From Mycolicibacterium sarraceniae (GTDB taxonomy: Bacteria > Actinomycetota > Actinomycetes > Mycobacteriales > Mycobacteriaceae), in NCBI RefSeq assembly GCF_010731875.1, contig NZ_AP022595.1:4092001-4156000 (forward strand): a stretch of DNA of 64,000 bases. Direction: 5' to 3'. Of the stretch, positions 1 through 8,677 are shown in pieces (position 1 is the stretch's first letter; every line of letters begins with the position of its first letter). The notes below the pieces were generated by a model. That model was given only the letters and a program-made list of their open reading frames with translations, searched no databases and was not told the DNA's origin. The translations under genes and the position numbers were made by a program.

Positions 1-1333
1 TGATCCGGAAGTACTGGTTGACCAACCAGAATCCGGCGTCGTTGACGTGGGAAAAGAACAGCGAGCCGGCTCCGACGGCAAGGACGACCAGTGATACCTG
101 GCCGGTGCTGAGGCCCTCCACCAGCTGGAGCACCAGTGCCGAGGCGGTGATGGTGGCCACCGTCGCGGAGCCGGTCGCCAGCCGGATCAGCACGGCGAGC
201 ACCCAGGCCAGCAGGATTACGGAGATGTTGGCGCTCTTGGCCCAGTCGGCCAACAGCGTTCCGATGCCACTGTCGACAAGGACCTGCTTGAAGCCGCCGC
301 CCGCGGCGACGATCAGGATGATGCCGGCCACCGGGGGCAGGCCCGACTCCACACATTTCATCACTGCGGACCGCGACATGCCTGCGCCGCGTCCGAGGGT
401 GAAGATCCCGACGATGACCGCGATCAGCAGGGCCACCAGCGGGGTGCCGAGGACGTCGAAAGTGATTCGGAACCATTGGTTCTCGTCGTCGATGAAAATG
501 TCGACAAGCGCCTTGCCCAGCATCAGCACGACGGGTAGCAGAACGCTGAACAACGTCACTCCGAAGGAGGGCCGGCGGGCACCGCGGTTCTGGTCAGGAA
601 CCACTTCACCCTCGGGTCCGAGCGCGGCTGAGCCGGAACCGAACGTGTCGGGCGCCTCCACGACGACCCAACGTCCGGCCAGCTTCCCGAACAACGGGCC
701 GGCCACGATGATCGTCGGAATCGCCACCGCGACACCAAGAGCCAGCGTCAGCCCCAGGTCGGCATGCAGCAAGCTGATCGCGGTAAGCGGTCCCGGGTGC
801 GGCGGTACGAAACCGTGCATCGCGGAAAGCCCTGCCAGCGCGGGGATTCCGACCGTGATCAGTGAGAGCTGGGAGCGTCGCGACACCAGGTAGATGACCG
901 GCATCAACAGAACCAGGCCGATCTCGAAGAACATCGGCAGACCGATGATGGCGCCGACCAGAGCCATCGCCCACGGCAAGGCCCGTGGTGAGGCATGCCC
1001 GACGATCGTATCGACGATCTCGTCCGCACCACCGGAATCGGCGAGGAGCTTGGCGAACATCGCGCCCAGCGCGATCAGGATGCCGACGCTCGCAGCGGTG
1101 CTACCGAAACCGTCGGTGAACGATTTCAGCACCTTCTCCAGGTTTTCCCCGGCGACGATTCCGACCGTCAGTGCGCCAAAGATCAACGCGAGGAACGGAT
1201 GCAGATGGAGCAGTGTGATGAGGACGACGATCACCGCGATACCCGCGACGAAGGCGAGGATGAGCTGCCAGCCGGGAGCGACCGGTGTCACTAACTTCGG
1301 GGCTTCGGCCAACAGAGTGGCGTTCAGGTTCAT
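1..1333 (-). CDS. gntP: Gluconate:H+ symporter, GntP family (3' end cut by window edge)
   Basis: Reading leftward from ATG at 1333, the frame stays open for 444 codons to the window edge, so only the extreme C-terminus is missing (family members are about 450-500 residues). The N-terminus is MNLNATLLAEAPK, followed by many hydrophobic membrane segments. Family-like stretches include ALGAMFAKLLADSGGADEIV, AMHGFVPPHPGPL and, near the edge, GSLFFSHVNDAGFWLV, which is typical of GntP gluconate permeases. It would import gluconate with protons across the inner membrane. The start is 5 bases after the stop of the gluconokinase gene, so transport and phosphorylation are probably co-transcribed. Confidence 0.88.
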   Translation of the reverse strand, partial: MNLNATLLAEAPKLVTPVAPGWQLILAFVAGIAVIVVLITLLHLHPFLALIFGALTVGIVAGENLEKVLKSFTDGFGSTAASVGILIALGAMFAKLLADSGGADEIVDTIVGHASPRALPWAMALVGAIIGLPMFFEIGLVLLMPVIYLVSRRSQLSLITVGIPALAGLSAMHGFVPPHPGPLTAISLLHADLGLTLALGVAVAIPTIIVAGPLFGKLAGRWVVVEAPDTFGSGSAALGPEGEVVPDQNRGARRPSFGVTLFSVLLPVVLMLGKALVDIFIDDENQWFRITFDVLGTPLVALLIAVIVGIFTLGRGAGMSRSAVMKCVESGLPPVAGIILIVAAGGGFKQVLVDSGIGTLLADWAKSANISVILLAWVLAVLIRLATGSATVATITASALVLQLVEGLSTGQVSLVVLAVGAGSLFFSHVNDAGFWLVNQYFRI

Positions 1334-1338
1334 CGGCG

Positions 1339-1833
1339 TCATGCTCCTTCGGCGCGGGCTACGTAGGTGTCGATGATCGAATCGATGCTCTGGTCGACGT
1401 CGATGCTGAATCCGTGTTCGTCGGGATCGAGAGGTTCGAGGGTCTCGAATTGCGAGTGCACCAGGCTCGCGGGCATGAAGTGGCCCGGCCGACTTGCCTG
1501 CCGGCGGGCGACGACATCCTCGGTCCCGCTGAGATGCAGGAACCTGACGTCGGCGCAATGCTGCCGGAGTTGGTCGCGATAGATGCGCTTGAGTGCCGAA
1601 CAGCTCATCACCCCGCCGTCGCGGTGTTCGGCAAGCCACTGACCGATGGATTCGAGCCACGGGTAGCGGTCATCATCATCGAGCGGATGCCCGGCGGTCA
1701 TCTTGGCGATATTGGCCGGCGGGTGGAAGTCGTCGGCATCGGCGAAGGGAGCACGCAACCGCTGGGCCAGCGCCGCGCCAACGGTTGATTTCCCCGAGCC
1801 GGACACTCCCATAACGACGATGGGTAATGGCAT
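1339..1833 (-). CDS. gntK: Gluconokinase (carbohydrate kinase, thermoresistant GntK type)
   Basis: The 164-residue protein begins MPLPIVVMGVSGSGKS, so the Walker A loop lies at the N-terminus as in GntK. DADDFHP, MTAGHPLDDDDRYPWL, SCSALKR and RPGHFM are further gluconokinase signatures. It phosphorylates gluconate to 6-phosphogluconate for the pentose phosphate or Entner-Doudoroff route. I chose ATG 1833 because family members start just before the P-loop; an in-frame ATG at 1860 would add nine residues. It lies directly upstream of the permease gene and divergent from a GntR-type regulator gene, which suggests gluconate-responsive control. Confidence 0.88.
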   Translation of the reverse strand: MPLPIVVMGVSGSGKSTVGAALAQRLRAPFADADDFHPPANIAKMTAGHPLDDDDRYPWLESIGQWLAEHRDGGVMSCSALKRIYRDQLRQHCADVRFLHLSGTEDVVARRQASRPGHFMPASLVHSQFETLEPLDPDEHGFSIDVDQSIDSIIDTYVARAEGA

Positions 1834-1904
1834 GCCTGCGTCTACCCTGCTGTGGCCCATGCCACACAGCGTTCTTTAATAGTCATACTTTTGCAAGACC
1901 TACG

Positions 1905-1952
1905 CATCTTGAATCGGCTTTTAGCTCGCTATTGCCTATCTATGACAAGATG
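1905..1952. promoter_or_regulatory. Candidate operator pair in gntK/gntR divergent region
   Basis: The 97-to-124-base gap between the divergent gntK and regulator genes holds CATCTTG at 1905-1911 and its exact reverse complement CAAGATG at 1946-1952. The arms are about 41 bases apart, close to four helical turns. This fits a repressor that binds two sites and loops, or two separate half-operators, but no binding consensus for this regulator is known to me. The second arm ends five bases before the regulator start codon. Confidence 0.3.
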
Positions 1953-1957
1953 TATCC

Positions 1958-2677
1958 GTGACACCAGAGCCAATCGTGAGCGAGCTGCACAGCAATGTGT
2001 TGACCGCGCTCGGCGAAGGCATCGTGTCCGGGCGCTATCAATCCGGCCAGGTACTGACACTCGACGGAGTCAGCGCCGAGCACAGCGTGTCCCGTTCGGT
2101 GGCCCGCGAGGCCATCCGGGTGTTGGAGTCGATGCGGATGGTCGCCCCCCGTAGGCGGGTGGGCATCACGATTCAGCCGTCCGTCAAATGGAATGTTTTC
2201 GACCCCAGGGTGATTCGGTGGCGGCTCGACGCTGGCGACCGGACCGTACAACTGGCGTCACTGTCGGAGCTGCGGCGTGGTTTCGAGCCCGCAGCCGCCG
2301 CTTTGGCCGCGCGGCGGGCCGATCCCCATCAGTGCCGCATCATGGCGGCCGCCGTGTCCGACATGGTGGTACATGGCCGATCCGGGGATTTGGATTCATA
2401 CCTGTTGGCGGACAAGTTCTTTCACCGCACGCTGTTGGAAGCCAGTGGCAATGAGATGTTCCGTGCCCTCAACGACGTGGTGGCCGAGGTGCTCGCCGGG
2501 CGCACCCATCACGGCATGATGCCCGCCCGCCCCAACCCGACCGCGATCGAACTGCACGATGAAGTGGCGCGGGCGATCCGACTGCGCGACGAGGCCGCCG
2601 CCGAATGCGCGATGCGCGCGATCATCGACGAGTCGGCCGCCGCGCTGGCCGAGGCTTTGCCTCCCCGGCCAACCTGA
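1958..2677 (+). CDS. GntR-family regulator, FadR/FCD subfamily, probable gluconate repressor
   Basis: The 239-residue protein starts at GTG 1958. Residues about 10-75 form a GntR winged helix (ALGEGIVSGRYQSGQVL, then SVSRSVAREAIRVLESMRMVAPRRRVG). From about residue 90 onward it is an FCD ligand-binding domain (ASLSELRRGFEPAAAALAARRA, ADKFFHRTLLEASGNEMF, and a late LHDEVARAIRLRD histidine helix). FCD proteins usually bind carboxylates or sugar acids. Divergence from gntK and gntP makes gluconate or a phosphorylated derivative the likely effector. That link is inference from position. Confidence 0.85.
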   Translation: MTPEPIVSELHSNVLTALGEGIVSGRYQSGQVLTLDGVSAEHSVSRSVAREAIRVLESMRMVAPRRRVGITIQPSVKWNVFDPRVIRWRLDAGDRTVQLASLSELRRGFEPAAAALAARRADPHQCRIMAAAVSDMVVHGRSGDLDSYLLADKFFHRTLLEASGNEMFRALNDVVAEVLAGRTHHGMMPARPNPTAIELHDEVARAIRLRDEAAAECAMRAIIDESAAALAEALPPRPT

Positions 2678-2679
2678 CC

Positions 2680-3432
2680 TCAACCGGCGGGCTTGTAGTT
2701 GAAGTCGATCCGGTCGCCGTTGACTTCCGTGACGGTCAGGGCGAAGTCCTGGGTCTCGGGGCCCGCGACCACCGTGCAGGTGAGGGAATTGCCGACCTTG
2801 CCCTCCAAGTCGCCCGCGCACGTCGCCGAATCCGGCCGGCTACCCAGCTGCGTTGCGAGCTGATCCAGCAGCGAGCTTTCGACCTGAGCCTTCTCCAGCA
2901 CCGGCAGCACGTTGAAGTACATCATCAGACCCTCGACTCTGGTGACCACGACGGTGCGCTTCGCTGTCGCGCCGGCGACCGTGACATCGCAGTGAGTCTC
3001 GTTGCCCAGCTTGCCATCAAGGCCGCCGTCACAACTCACCGAGTCAACCGTGACATTGGAGGCGCTGGCCACCAGACCGGACACGCCTTTCTCCAGTTGG
3101 GTCTTCGACAGCGCCGGGGTCATGTCATAGCTGACGGTGGTGCCTTCGACTTTCGTGACAGTGACGACGGGTTCGAAGCTGTTGTCGCTGCTGAGCATCA
3201 CCTCGCAGCGAGCGATCTTGCCCACCTCACCCTTCAGGTCGTCCTTGCAGGTCACCGTCTGCGGCTTCTGCCCGGCTTTCTCCAACCGCTGGGAGATGTC
3301 TTTTTCGAGATCGGTTTTCGACACCGACACCCCGGTGCTGGCGCTGGATGAACACCCCGCCAGTACCGCACCGGCAAGGCCTGCAGCCGCGAGCGCGGCA
3401 CCCACCCGCGGCAGCACCATTGTTGAAAGCAT
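2680..3432 (-). CDS. Lipoprotein with three DUF4333 repeats
   Basis: The 250-residue protein starts at ATG 3432, five bases after a strong GGAGG ribosome site; longer upstream starts lack this. The signal peptide ends in a lipobox, VLAGC, so the mature protein should be lipid-anchored outside the membrane. The rest is three tandem DUF4333-type units, each with two cysteines about 14-15 residues apart in a C-x(4)-L-x-G-x(2)-G pattern: CKDDLKGEVGKIARC, CDGGLDGKLGNETHC and CAGDLEGKVGNSLTC. DUF4333 is a secreted domain of unknown function common in mycobacteria, usually present once. Its stop abuts the convergent regulator gene. Confidence 0.8.
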   Translation of the reverse strand: MLSTMVLPRVGAALAAAGLAGAVLAGCSSSASTGVSVSKTDLEKDISQRLEKAGQKPQTVTCKDDLKGEVGKIARCEVMLSSDNSFEPVVTVTKVEGTTVSYDMTPALSKTQLEKGVSGLVASASNVTVDSVSCDGGLDGKLGNETHCDVTVAGATAKRTVVVTRVEGLMMYFNVLPVLEKAQVESSLLDQLATQLGSRPDSATCAGDLEGKVGNSLTCTVVAGPETQDFALTVTEVNGDRIDFNYKPAG

Positions 3433-3689
3433 GATGACCTCCGGCAGATGTGGCGGCGATGCGGTGGCCCGCACGTCCGCGAGCAAGATACCAAGCGACC
3501 GTTGCGATAAGGCGTTCATGGGTGGTGGTTCACCACAACGGTGACCGGGTAGGCGCTGAAGGAGCACATCGAGTTACGGACCGATCACCCGGCAGGTTAT
3601 CGCCGGCGGCGATGTTCCGGCGGCCACCCCGATGGGCCTGCGCCGCGACGAGCTCGACGACACAATTCAGCAGGGGTGTAACCGGCGCC

Positions 3690-5675
3690 TCAGAGGTTCC
3701 GGTTCCACTCCACCCAGCCGACACCGGTCCGGCCGTCGGTAGTCTCGACGCCAACCCAGGCCCGCGGGAACAGGCTGATCTGTCCGTCCGGTCCGATTAA
3801 CCGAACGGGTGCGTGGCCTCGGATGTCGACCGTCGTCTGTACCGGGCCGGGCTCGTAGACGATGCTCGTGGTCGCCGGCAGGTGGTTATCGGCGAACCTC
3901 GCCTGGGCGGTGACAGCCGTCGTCTCGATGACCGGCTCGCCCGAGCGCTGTACATAACCGACGCTGATCGGCTCGATGCCCGGGATGCGCAGATCCACAC
4001 CGTGCAGATGCGTGCCGTCCTCGAGGTGCAGTGCACTCCACACCCAGTCCATGCTCCACCAGTCCCGCACACCGTAAGAGTGGTCGCGCTGCCCCGGGAT
4101 CGCCTCGAACTGGCAGACGCGATCGCCGATGGTGACGGTTCCGGTAATGGTGCAGGGAATTTCATAACGGCTGGTGATGCGGTACGCATACGGGATTCCG
4201 ACCGACGTCCACGTGAGGTCCATCGTCAGCTCGACGGGCCGTCCCGGCTCGTCCAGCAACAGATCCGACGGATCGTCATATTCCTCTGCGGCACCGCGGA
4301 CTTCGACGCGATAGGACTGCAGTGGCGTGATCGCGCCGTGGCGCAGTTCGGCGCCGTCGGCGCGGGCCACCGTGGGATCGGCGGGCAGTGGCACCTCGAA
4401 GTTCACCAGCGCGACGGTCGGCATATCGGGGCCGCACACCAGCGCATTGATCCACGCGACGTTCTGATTGGGCACCAAGCCGAGCCGGATCCAGCCCCCG
4501 ACACCCTGCGATAGGTCGGCGAAATCCCAGTACCAGCTTTCGTTCCAGAGCGCCTCGTCGCCCGGCGCGTGGGCGCCCTCGTCTGCCGGGTCGGGTGTCA
4601 GCGCCGGAGGAGCCTCACCGGTGGGCAAGAGGTCCAGGGCCGCGGTATCGAGCACGTGGCTGGTGTGCCGGTCGAGCATCGTCAAGAACATCCGGTCGCC
4701 CCGATCAGTGCGCTCTACGAGCATCGACGACACCACCGCCATCATCACGCCTGCGAAACTCTGGCGCCGCACGCCGTCGCGCACGTCATCGAGCGTCAAC
4801 GGCGAATCAGGGCCGAGCCCTTGGTGATACGCGCGTAGCAGGTCATCGTAGCGGGCCCGTCGGTCCTCGATGCCGACCGCGCACCCGATAAAGTACGCGA
4901 CGTCGGTCATCGCCGGGCCCCAGGTGACGGTCTGCCAGTCCACCACAGTGAGGTCGCGCCGGGACCCGGGGCGACCGAACAGCATGTTGTCCAGCCGGTA
5001 GTCGCCGTGCACGAGTCCCTTGACCCGATCGGACCCGGATTCCTCGGCCAGGTAGGCATCGAAGCCGGCCACCAGGCGTTCGCACACCAGCCGCTGATTG
5101 GGGGTGATCGCATCCCCGTAGCGGTCGGCAAACCCGGCCCACAGCTGGCCGACCAAAGCCTGGTTCAGCGGAGCCGGACGGGTGAGCCATTCGGCATCCG
5201 ACAGGCTCTCGCTGCCGATCACCGGGGCGTGCAGGCGGCCCAGCTGGGTCAGCGCGAGTACGGCGTCATCGATTGTGGCGCCCAGGATTTCGTTGCCGAC
5301 CTCGGCGGGCGCGGCGTCGTCGAGCAGTAGCGCGAAGACGCCCGTCTCGGGGTCATAGGCCGTGTGATAGCACTCGGCAATGGGACCGCCCAGGCCCGGC
5401 GCCACATCGGAGTAGAACTTCACCTCCCGCTCGTAGAGCCCCAGCGCGAGTCCGGTCTGTCTGCTGGTCGGGTCGGTGGCGGCGACCTTCAGGACCACCG
5501 AAGCGGGACCGTCGTCGCCGTCGCCGTAGGTCAGCCCGATGCGATAACACTCGCTCATCTGGCCGGTGCCGATGCGGTCGATGCTGAACCCGGTCACCGG
5601 TGCCCCGATCGTGGCTGCCAACCATTCGGCGGTCAGATCACTCGGGCGTTCGATGACGATGTCATTGGTCTGCAC
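3690..5675 (-). CDS. Two-domain protein: aminoglycoside phosphotransferase-like kinase fused to a DUF7064/7065-like domain
   Basis: Residues about 1-345 form an APH/choline kinase-like fold: a VVLKVA lysine strand, catalytic loop LVHGDYRLDNMLF, and metal-binding VVDWQTVTWGPAMTDVAYF. All key residues (Lys, catalytic Asp, Asn, second Asp) are visible, so kinase activity is plausible; the substrate is unknown. Residues about 370-661 are a beta-rich segment (NESWYWDFADLSQGVGGWIRLG, IPGQRDHSYGVRDWW, HGVDLRIPG) resembling AttH/lipocalin-like or DUF7064/7065 proteins that occur alone in many actinobacteria. Total length is 661 residues with no signal peptide or membrane segment. The neighbours do not indicate a pathway. 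Confidence 0.72.
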   Translation of the reverse strand: MQTNDIVIERPSDLTAEWLAATIGAPVTGFSIDRIGTGQMSECYRIGLTYGDGDDGPASVVLKVAATDPTSRQTGLALGLYEREVKFYSDVAPGLGGPIAECYHTAYDPETGVFALLLDDAAPAEVGNEILGATIDDAVLALTQLGRLHAPVIGSESLSDAEWLTRPAPLNQALVGQLWAGFADRYGDAITPNQRLVCERLVAGFDAYLAEESGSDRVKGLVHGDYRLDNMLFGRPGSRRDLTVVDWQTVTWGPAMTDVAYFIGCAVGIEDRRARYDDLLRAYHQGLGPDSPLTLDDVRDGVRRQSFAGVMMAVVSSMLVERTDRGDRMFLTMLDRHTSHVLDTAALDLLPTGEAPPALTPDPADEGAHAPGDEALWNESWYWDFADLSQGVGGWIRLGLVPNQNVAWINALVCGPDMPTVALVNFEVPLPADPTVARADGAELRHGAITPLQSYRVEVRGAAEEYDDPSDLLLDEPGRPVELTMDLTWTSVGIPYAYRITSRYEIPCTITGTVTIGDRVCQFEAIPGQRDHSYGVRDWWSMDWVWSALHLEDGTHLHGVDLRIPGIEPISVGYVQRSGEPVIETTAVTAQARFADNHLPATTSIVYEPGPVQTTVDIRGHAPVRLIGPDGQISLFPRAWVGVETTDGRTGVGWVEWNRNL

Positions 5676-5758
5676 GCGACCAACGTAAGACAGATCAGCG
5701 GCCGCACATAGGGTTTTGCGGCCATTTCTTGACGGGTGTCAATTCAGCCCTGGTCAGG

Positions 5759-7282
5759 CTAGCGGCTGGCGAGGGAAAAGCCTTCCCATGCCGTGCGGCG
5801 ATGAGCGTGCGGATCGTGTTCGACCCGGGTGCGCCGGTCGAATACCAGTACCGGGCGCTCTGGAGCGGTGTAGCGCGGCCAATCATCCCCGGGCACCCCG
5901 GTACGGCTGAAACTGCGCCATCGGGTCTGTACGTCGCGACTGACCTGCAGCGCCGAGCGCTGATCCATGGCCGCGGTGAGCGCCGACCCGAATCGGGTGC
6001 GGTAGATGTCGAAGACGGCCAGCAGTTCGGTTGCATGGGTGGCCCCCAGACCCGACCAGCGCAGGGTCCGCGGGGCGTAGTCATAACGGTACACATATGT
6101 CGACGCATGGGCAGCGTGCGCTTCGGCGATCTGCCAGGCGGCCGTCCCGAACGCGAAATCACCGCCGAGCGCCACACAGGCGTCGGCGCGGGGATAGCCC
6201 GGGTAGGCGGCGGTAATCCGTTCTCGCGCTTGCGGATCGGCGGCCGACAACAGCCGTTCAATCGCCGGCTCGGTGGTCGGCAGCAGTTTCATGAACCGGG
6301 TGAACAGCTTTCCCTCGTCGGCGTTGGTGCCGACGATCAGCGGCACCTTGTGAGCGGCACCGCGGCGCATCGCCGCAACCGGATCATCGGGCAGCAGGTC
6401 ATCGCCAAAGGTCGGGCCGAGGGAAAACGCACCGTCCATTTCGGTGAGGCTGCGCTCGAGGAGGGCATCCAGCGCGTCGACCAGATCCCGGGGCCGGGCC
6501 CGCATGAGAGTCTCGGCGCCGTCGTCGGCACCGGCGCCCAGCAGCGCGGCGAACTTTCCCGCGATCTTGGCCGCCGTCTCCGGTCCACTCACCAACCCGG
6601 AGGCCGGACTCTCGGAAATGGCTTGGGCGAAAAGCCCTTCGGCCACCGGAACCGCCATCAGGGTCGCGACCGCGTGGGCACCGGCACTCTCACCGAAGAT
6701 CGTCACGTTGGCGGGGTCACCACCGAAAGCACCGATATTGTCGCGCACCCAGCACAGCGCCATGACGAGATCACGCAGGAAGAGGTTGCTAGCGATCGGA
6801 GTGTCGGGGGTGGACAGCGATGACAGGTCCACACAACCCAGCGCGCCAAGGCGATAGTTCACCGACACGTAGACGCAGCCACGGCGGGCCAGCGCGGCGC
6901 CGTCGTAAATCGGGGTGGCCGAACTGCCCAGCAGATAACCGCCGCCGTGAATGAAGAACATCACCGGCAGGGGTTCGTGATCGGGCTCGGTACCCGACCA
7001 TTGTGGGGTCACGACGTTGAGCGTCAGGCAGTCCTCACCCATCGGCTGGTACTTGCCCACCCCCAACATGGTGTAACGCCGCTGCTGAGGGGCGCAGTTG
7101 GCGAACCCATGGCAGTACCGCACACCGCGCCAGGGCTGCGGAGGCTGCGGCGCGCGGAATCGCAGCGCCCCGACCGGCGGACGCGCGTAGGGAATCGAAC
7201 GCCACCTGTTCACCCCGCTGCGGGTGAACCCCTCGACGACGCCGCTGCCAGTGCTGGCGCGGACGGTGTGTTCGTGCATCAC
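5759..7282 (-). CDS. lipT: Type B carboxylesterase, LipT-like
   Basis: The 507-residue alpha/beta hydrolase has every carboxylesterase B landmark in order: SIPYARPPVGALRF near residue 30, EDCLTLNVVTP, oxyanion-hole FIHGGGYLLGS, nucleophile elbow IFGESAGAHAV near residue 197, then a late GLGATHATELLAVFD region expected to hold the catalytic histidine. It should hydrolyse carboxylic esters, substrate unknown. Position next to an lppI homologue matches M. tuberculosis Rv2045c/Rv2046, which supports the name lipT. Two ATGs in tandem open the frame; either may be used. I see no signal peptide. Confidence 0.85.
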   Translation of the reverse strand: MMHEHTVRASTGSGVVEGFTRSGVNRWRSIPYARPPVGALRFRAPQPPQPWRGVRYCHGFANCAPQQRRYTMLGVGKYQPMGEDCLTLNVVTPQWSGTEPDHEPLPVMFFIHGGGYLLGSSATPIYDGAALARRGCVYVSVNYRLGALGCVDLSSLSTPDTPIASNLFLRDLVMALCWVRDNIGAFGGDPANVTIFGESAGAHAVATLMAVPVAEGLFAQAISESPASGLVSGPETAAKIAGKFAALLGAGADDGAETLMRARPRDLVDALDALLERSLTEMDGAFSLGPTFGDDLLPDDPVAAMRRGAAHKVPLIVGTNADEGKLFTRFMKLLPTTEPAIERLLSAADPQARERITAAYPGYPRADACVALGGDFAFGTAAWQIAEAHAAHASTYVYRYDYAPRTLRWSGLGATHATELLAVFDIYRTRFGSALTAAMDQRSALQVSRDVQTRWRSFSRTGVPGDDWPRYTAPERPVLVFDRRTRVEHDPHAHRRTAWEGFSLASR

Positions 7283-7355
7283 ACGACGGTAGCGAACATC
7301 TGGCTCCTCGACGTGCCTGACAACCCCGACGGCCGGGGGCAGCTAGCCTGTCGGG

Positions 7356-8045
7356 ATGCGGATAGCCGTGTTGCTCGCGGCGTCACTGCTGGTCGCGGGA
7401 TGCTCCGGGTCCACAGGCGGCCAGGCGAAGCAGACCCAACTAACCCCGATCACACCGACGCGTACGGGCACATCAGCCTCAGCGCCGAGATCAGCGCCGT
7501 CGAGCACCTCGTCGGCACCGGCGCCCGCGGGCGGACTGCCGATCGCGGAGGCGATCACATGGATCGAGGCCGGACCGCCGATCGATGCCGCGCAGTACCA
7601 CATCGCGCTGCGCGGTTCGGTCACCACTGATCTCGGCGACGACATCGCGTTCACGACGCCGGACGGCACGAGCTGCATGACCGATGCCAAGCACGGTTCC
7701 CCGGGCCTGGCCTGCCTGGTGGAGTTCACCAACCCCCCGCCGCGGCCGCAGGACGTCTACGGCCAGTGGAAGGGCGGCTGGGTCGACTTCGACGGCGGCA
7801 GCGTCCAGGTCGGTTCGGCCCACGGCGACCCGGGGCGCTTCGCGAGCGGTCAGGGCCGCGCATTGCCCACTGACACTTCATTGTCCTTCGCCGATTATCG
7901 GTGCCGCACCGATGCGAACGCGTTGGTGTGCGTGAACTACGCCAAACAGTCGGCGGTCCGCCTGTCTGCCGATGGGGCCGACGCGTACGCCTGTGCGCAA
8001 CAAGTGACGCCGCCACCGGGAATCGGTGCGCGGTACGTCTGCTAA
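7356..8045 (+). CDS. lppI: Lipoprotein LppI-like
   Basis: The 229-residue protein starts MRIAVLLAASLLVAGCSG, a short signal peptide with lipobox VAGC. A low-complexity Thr/Ser/Ala/Pro linker to about residue 65 leads to a globular part beginning LPIAEAITWIEAG with the typical LGDDIAFTTPDGTSCMTD segment and conserved cysteines. Position divergent from lipT matches Rv2046 lppI. It is expected to be anchored in the cell envelope; function unknown. Confidence 0.75.
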   Translation: MRIAVLLAASLLVAGCSGSTGGQAKQTQLTPITPTRTGTSASAPRSAPSSTSSAPAPAGGLPIAEAITWIEAGPPIDAAQYHIALRGSVTTDLGDDIAFTTPDGTSCMTDAKHGSPGLACLVEFTNPPPRPQDVYGQWKGGWVDFDGGSVQVGSAHGDPGRFASGQGRALPTDTSLSFADYRCRTDANALVCVNYAKQSAVRLSADGADAYACAQQVTPPPGIGARYVC

Positions 8046-8047
8046 CG

Positions 8048-8318
8048 CGCGCCGGGTAGGCGTGCACGACGGCGGCGGTGAGCTTCGGGGTCGCGTGGGT
8101 GAGATCGTGTTCGGCACCGTAAGCGATGCGATGTGCTTCGGTCAGTGTGAGATTGGGGATCGACCCGGACATCACGACGATGACGATCTGACCGATTGCG
8201 CTGAGCCCCAACACCACAAGGCTGATTTTGACCGCGCGGATGCCGGCCGCACTGTCGCGCAGCGCACCGTCGACCCGGCCCTGGTGCGGTCGTGGGTGTG
8301 ATCGCGCCCGTGGGCCAT
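8048..8318 (-). pseudogene. Cation diffusion facilitator (CDF) transporter remnant, frameshifted and internally deleted
   Basis: ATG at 8318 overlaps the stop of the ArsR gene and begins MAHGRDHTHDRT, a typical His-rich CDF N-terminus. After about 12 codons the frame shifts; the next frame continues RVDGALRDSAAGIRAVKISLVVLGLSAIGQIVIVVMSGS, matching the first CDF membrane helix. It then jumps directly to LTLTEAHRIAYGAEHDLTH...TAAVVHAYP, which is the far C-terminal cytoplasmic domain. Most of the roughly 300-residue transporter is missing and no proper stop remains before lppI sequence begins. The metal exporter is therefore lost while its repressor is kept. Confidence 0.8.
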
Positions 8319-8677
8319 CAGGCGCTCCCCCGTGCCGGCAGTTCGTGCACACCACGGTGATGCGCGGGCATGCCGCCGGCGGCATGCCCGGCGTTGAACA
8401 CCGCGTCGGTCACCAATTGGCGGACGTGGTCGTTTTCCAACCGGTGGAACACCTGGGTGCCCTCGCGACGGGTCCGCACCAGACGGGCCATCCGCAACTT
8501 GGCGAGATGCTGCGACACCGACGGCGGGGGGTTGCCGACGCACTCGGCGAGATTGTTGACGCTGAGTTCGCCGTCGATCAGCGCCCACAACAGCTGCACG
8601 CGGGTGGCATCGGCCAACATCCGGAAGACCTCCACGACCAGATGAGCATGGTCGTCAACCAGCCCGCTTATCTGCAT
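8318..8677 (-). CDS. ArsR/SmtB-family metal-sensing repressor
   Basis: The 119-residue winged helix protein has the core VVEVFRMLADATRVQLLWAL, helix-turn-helix LSVNNLAECVGNPPPSVSQHLAKLRMARLVRTRREGTQVFHRL, then a C-terminal tail with several histidines (HAAGGMPAHHRGVHELP) of the type that binds Ni/Co/Zn in KmtR/NmtR-like sensors. ATG 8677 gives the usual family N-terminus; an upstream ATG would add 11 residues. The start lies inside a perfect palindrome, so it is probably autoregulated. It was presumably co-transcribed with the CDF exporter, now a pseudogene. Confidence 0.88.
   Translation of the reverse strand: MQISGLVDDHAHLVVEVFRMLADATRVQLLWALIDGELSVNNLAECVGNPPPSVSQHLAKLRMARLVRTRREGTQVFHRLENDHVRQLVTDAVFNAGHAAGGMPAHHRGVHELPARGSA

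Noticed and set aside
3590..3690. Coding-looking stretch RQVIAGGDVPAATPMGLRRD then ELDDTIQQGC on the plus strand
   Set aside because: It may be another gene stub, but there is no start, it is only about 35 codons long, and I cannot match it to a family.
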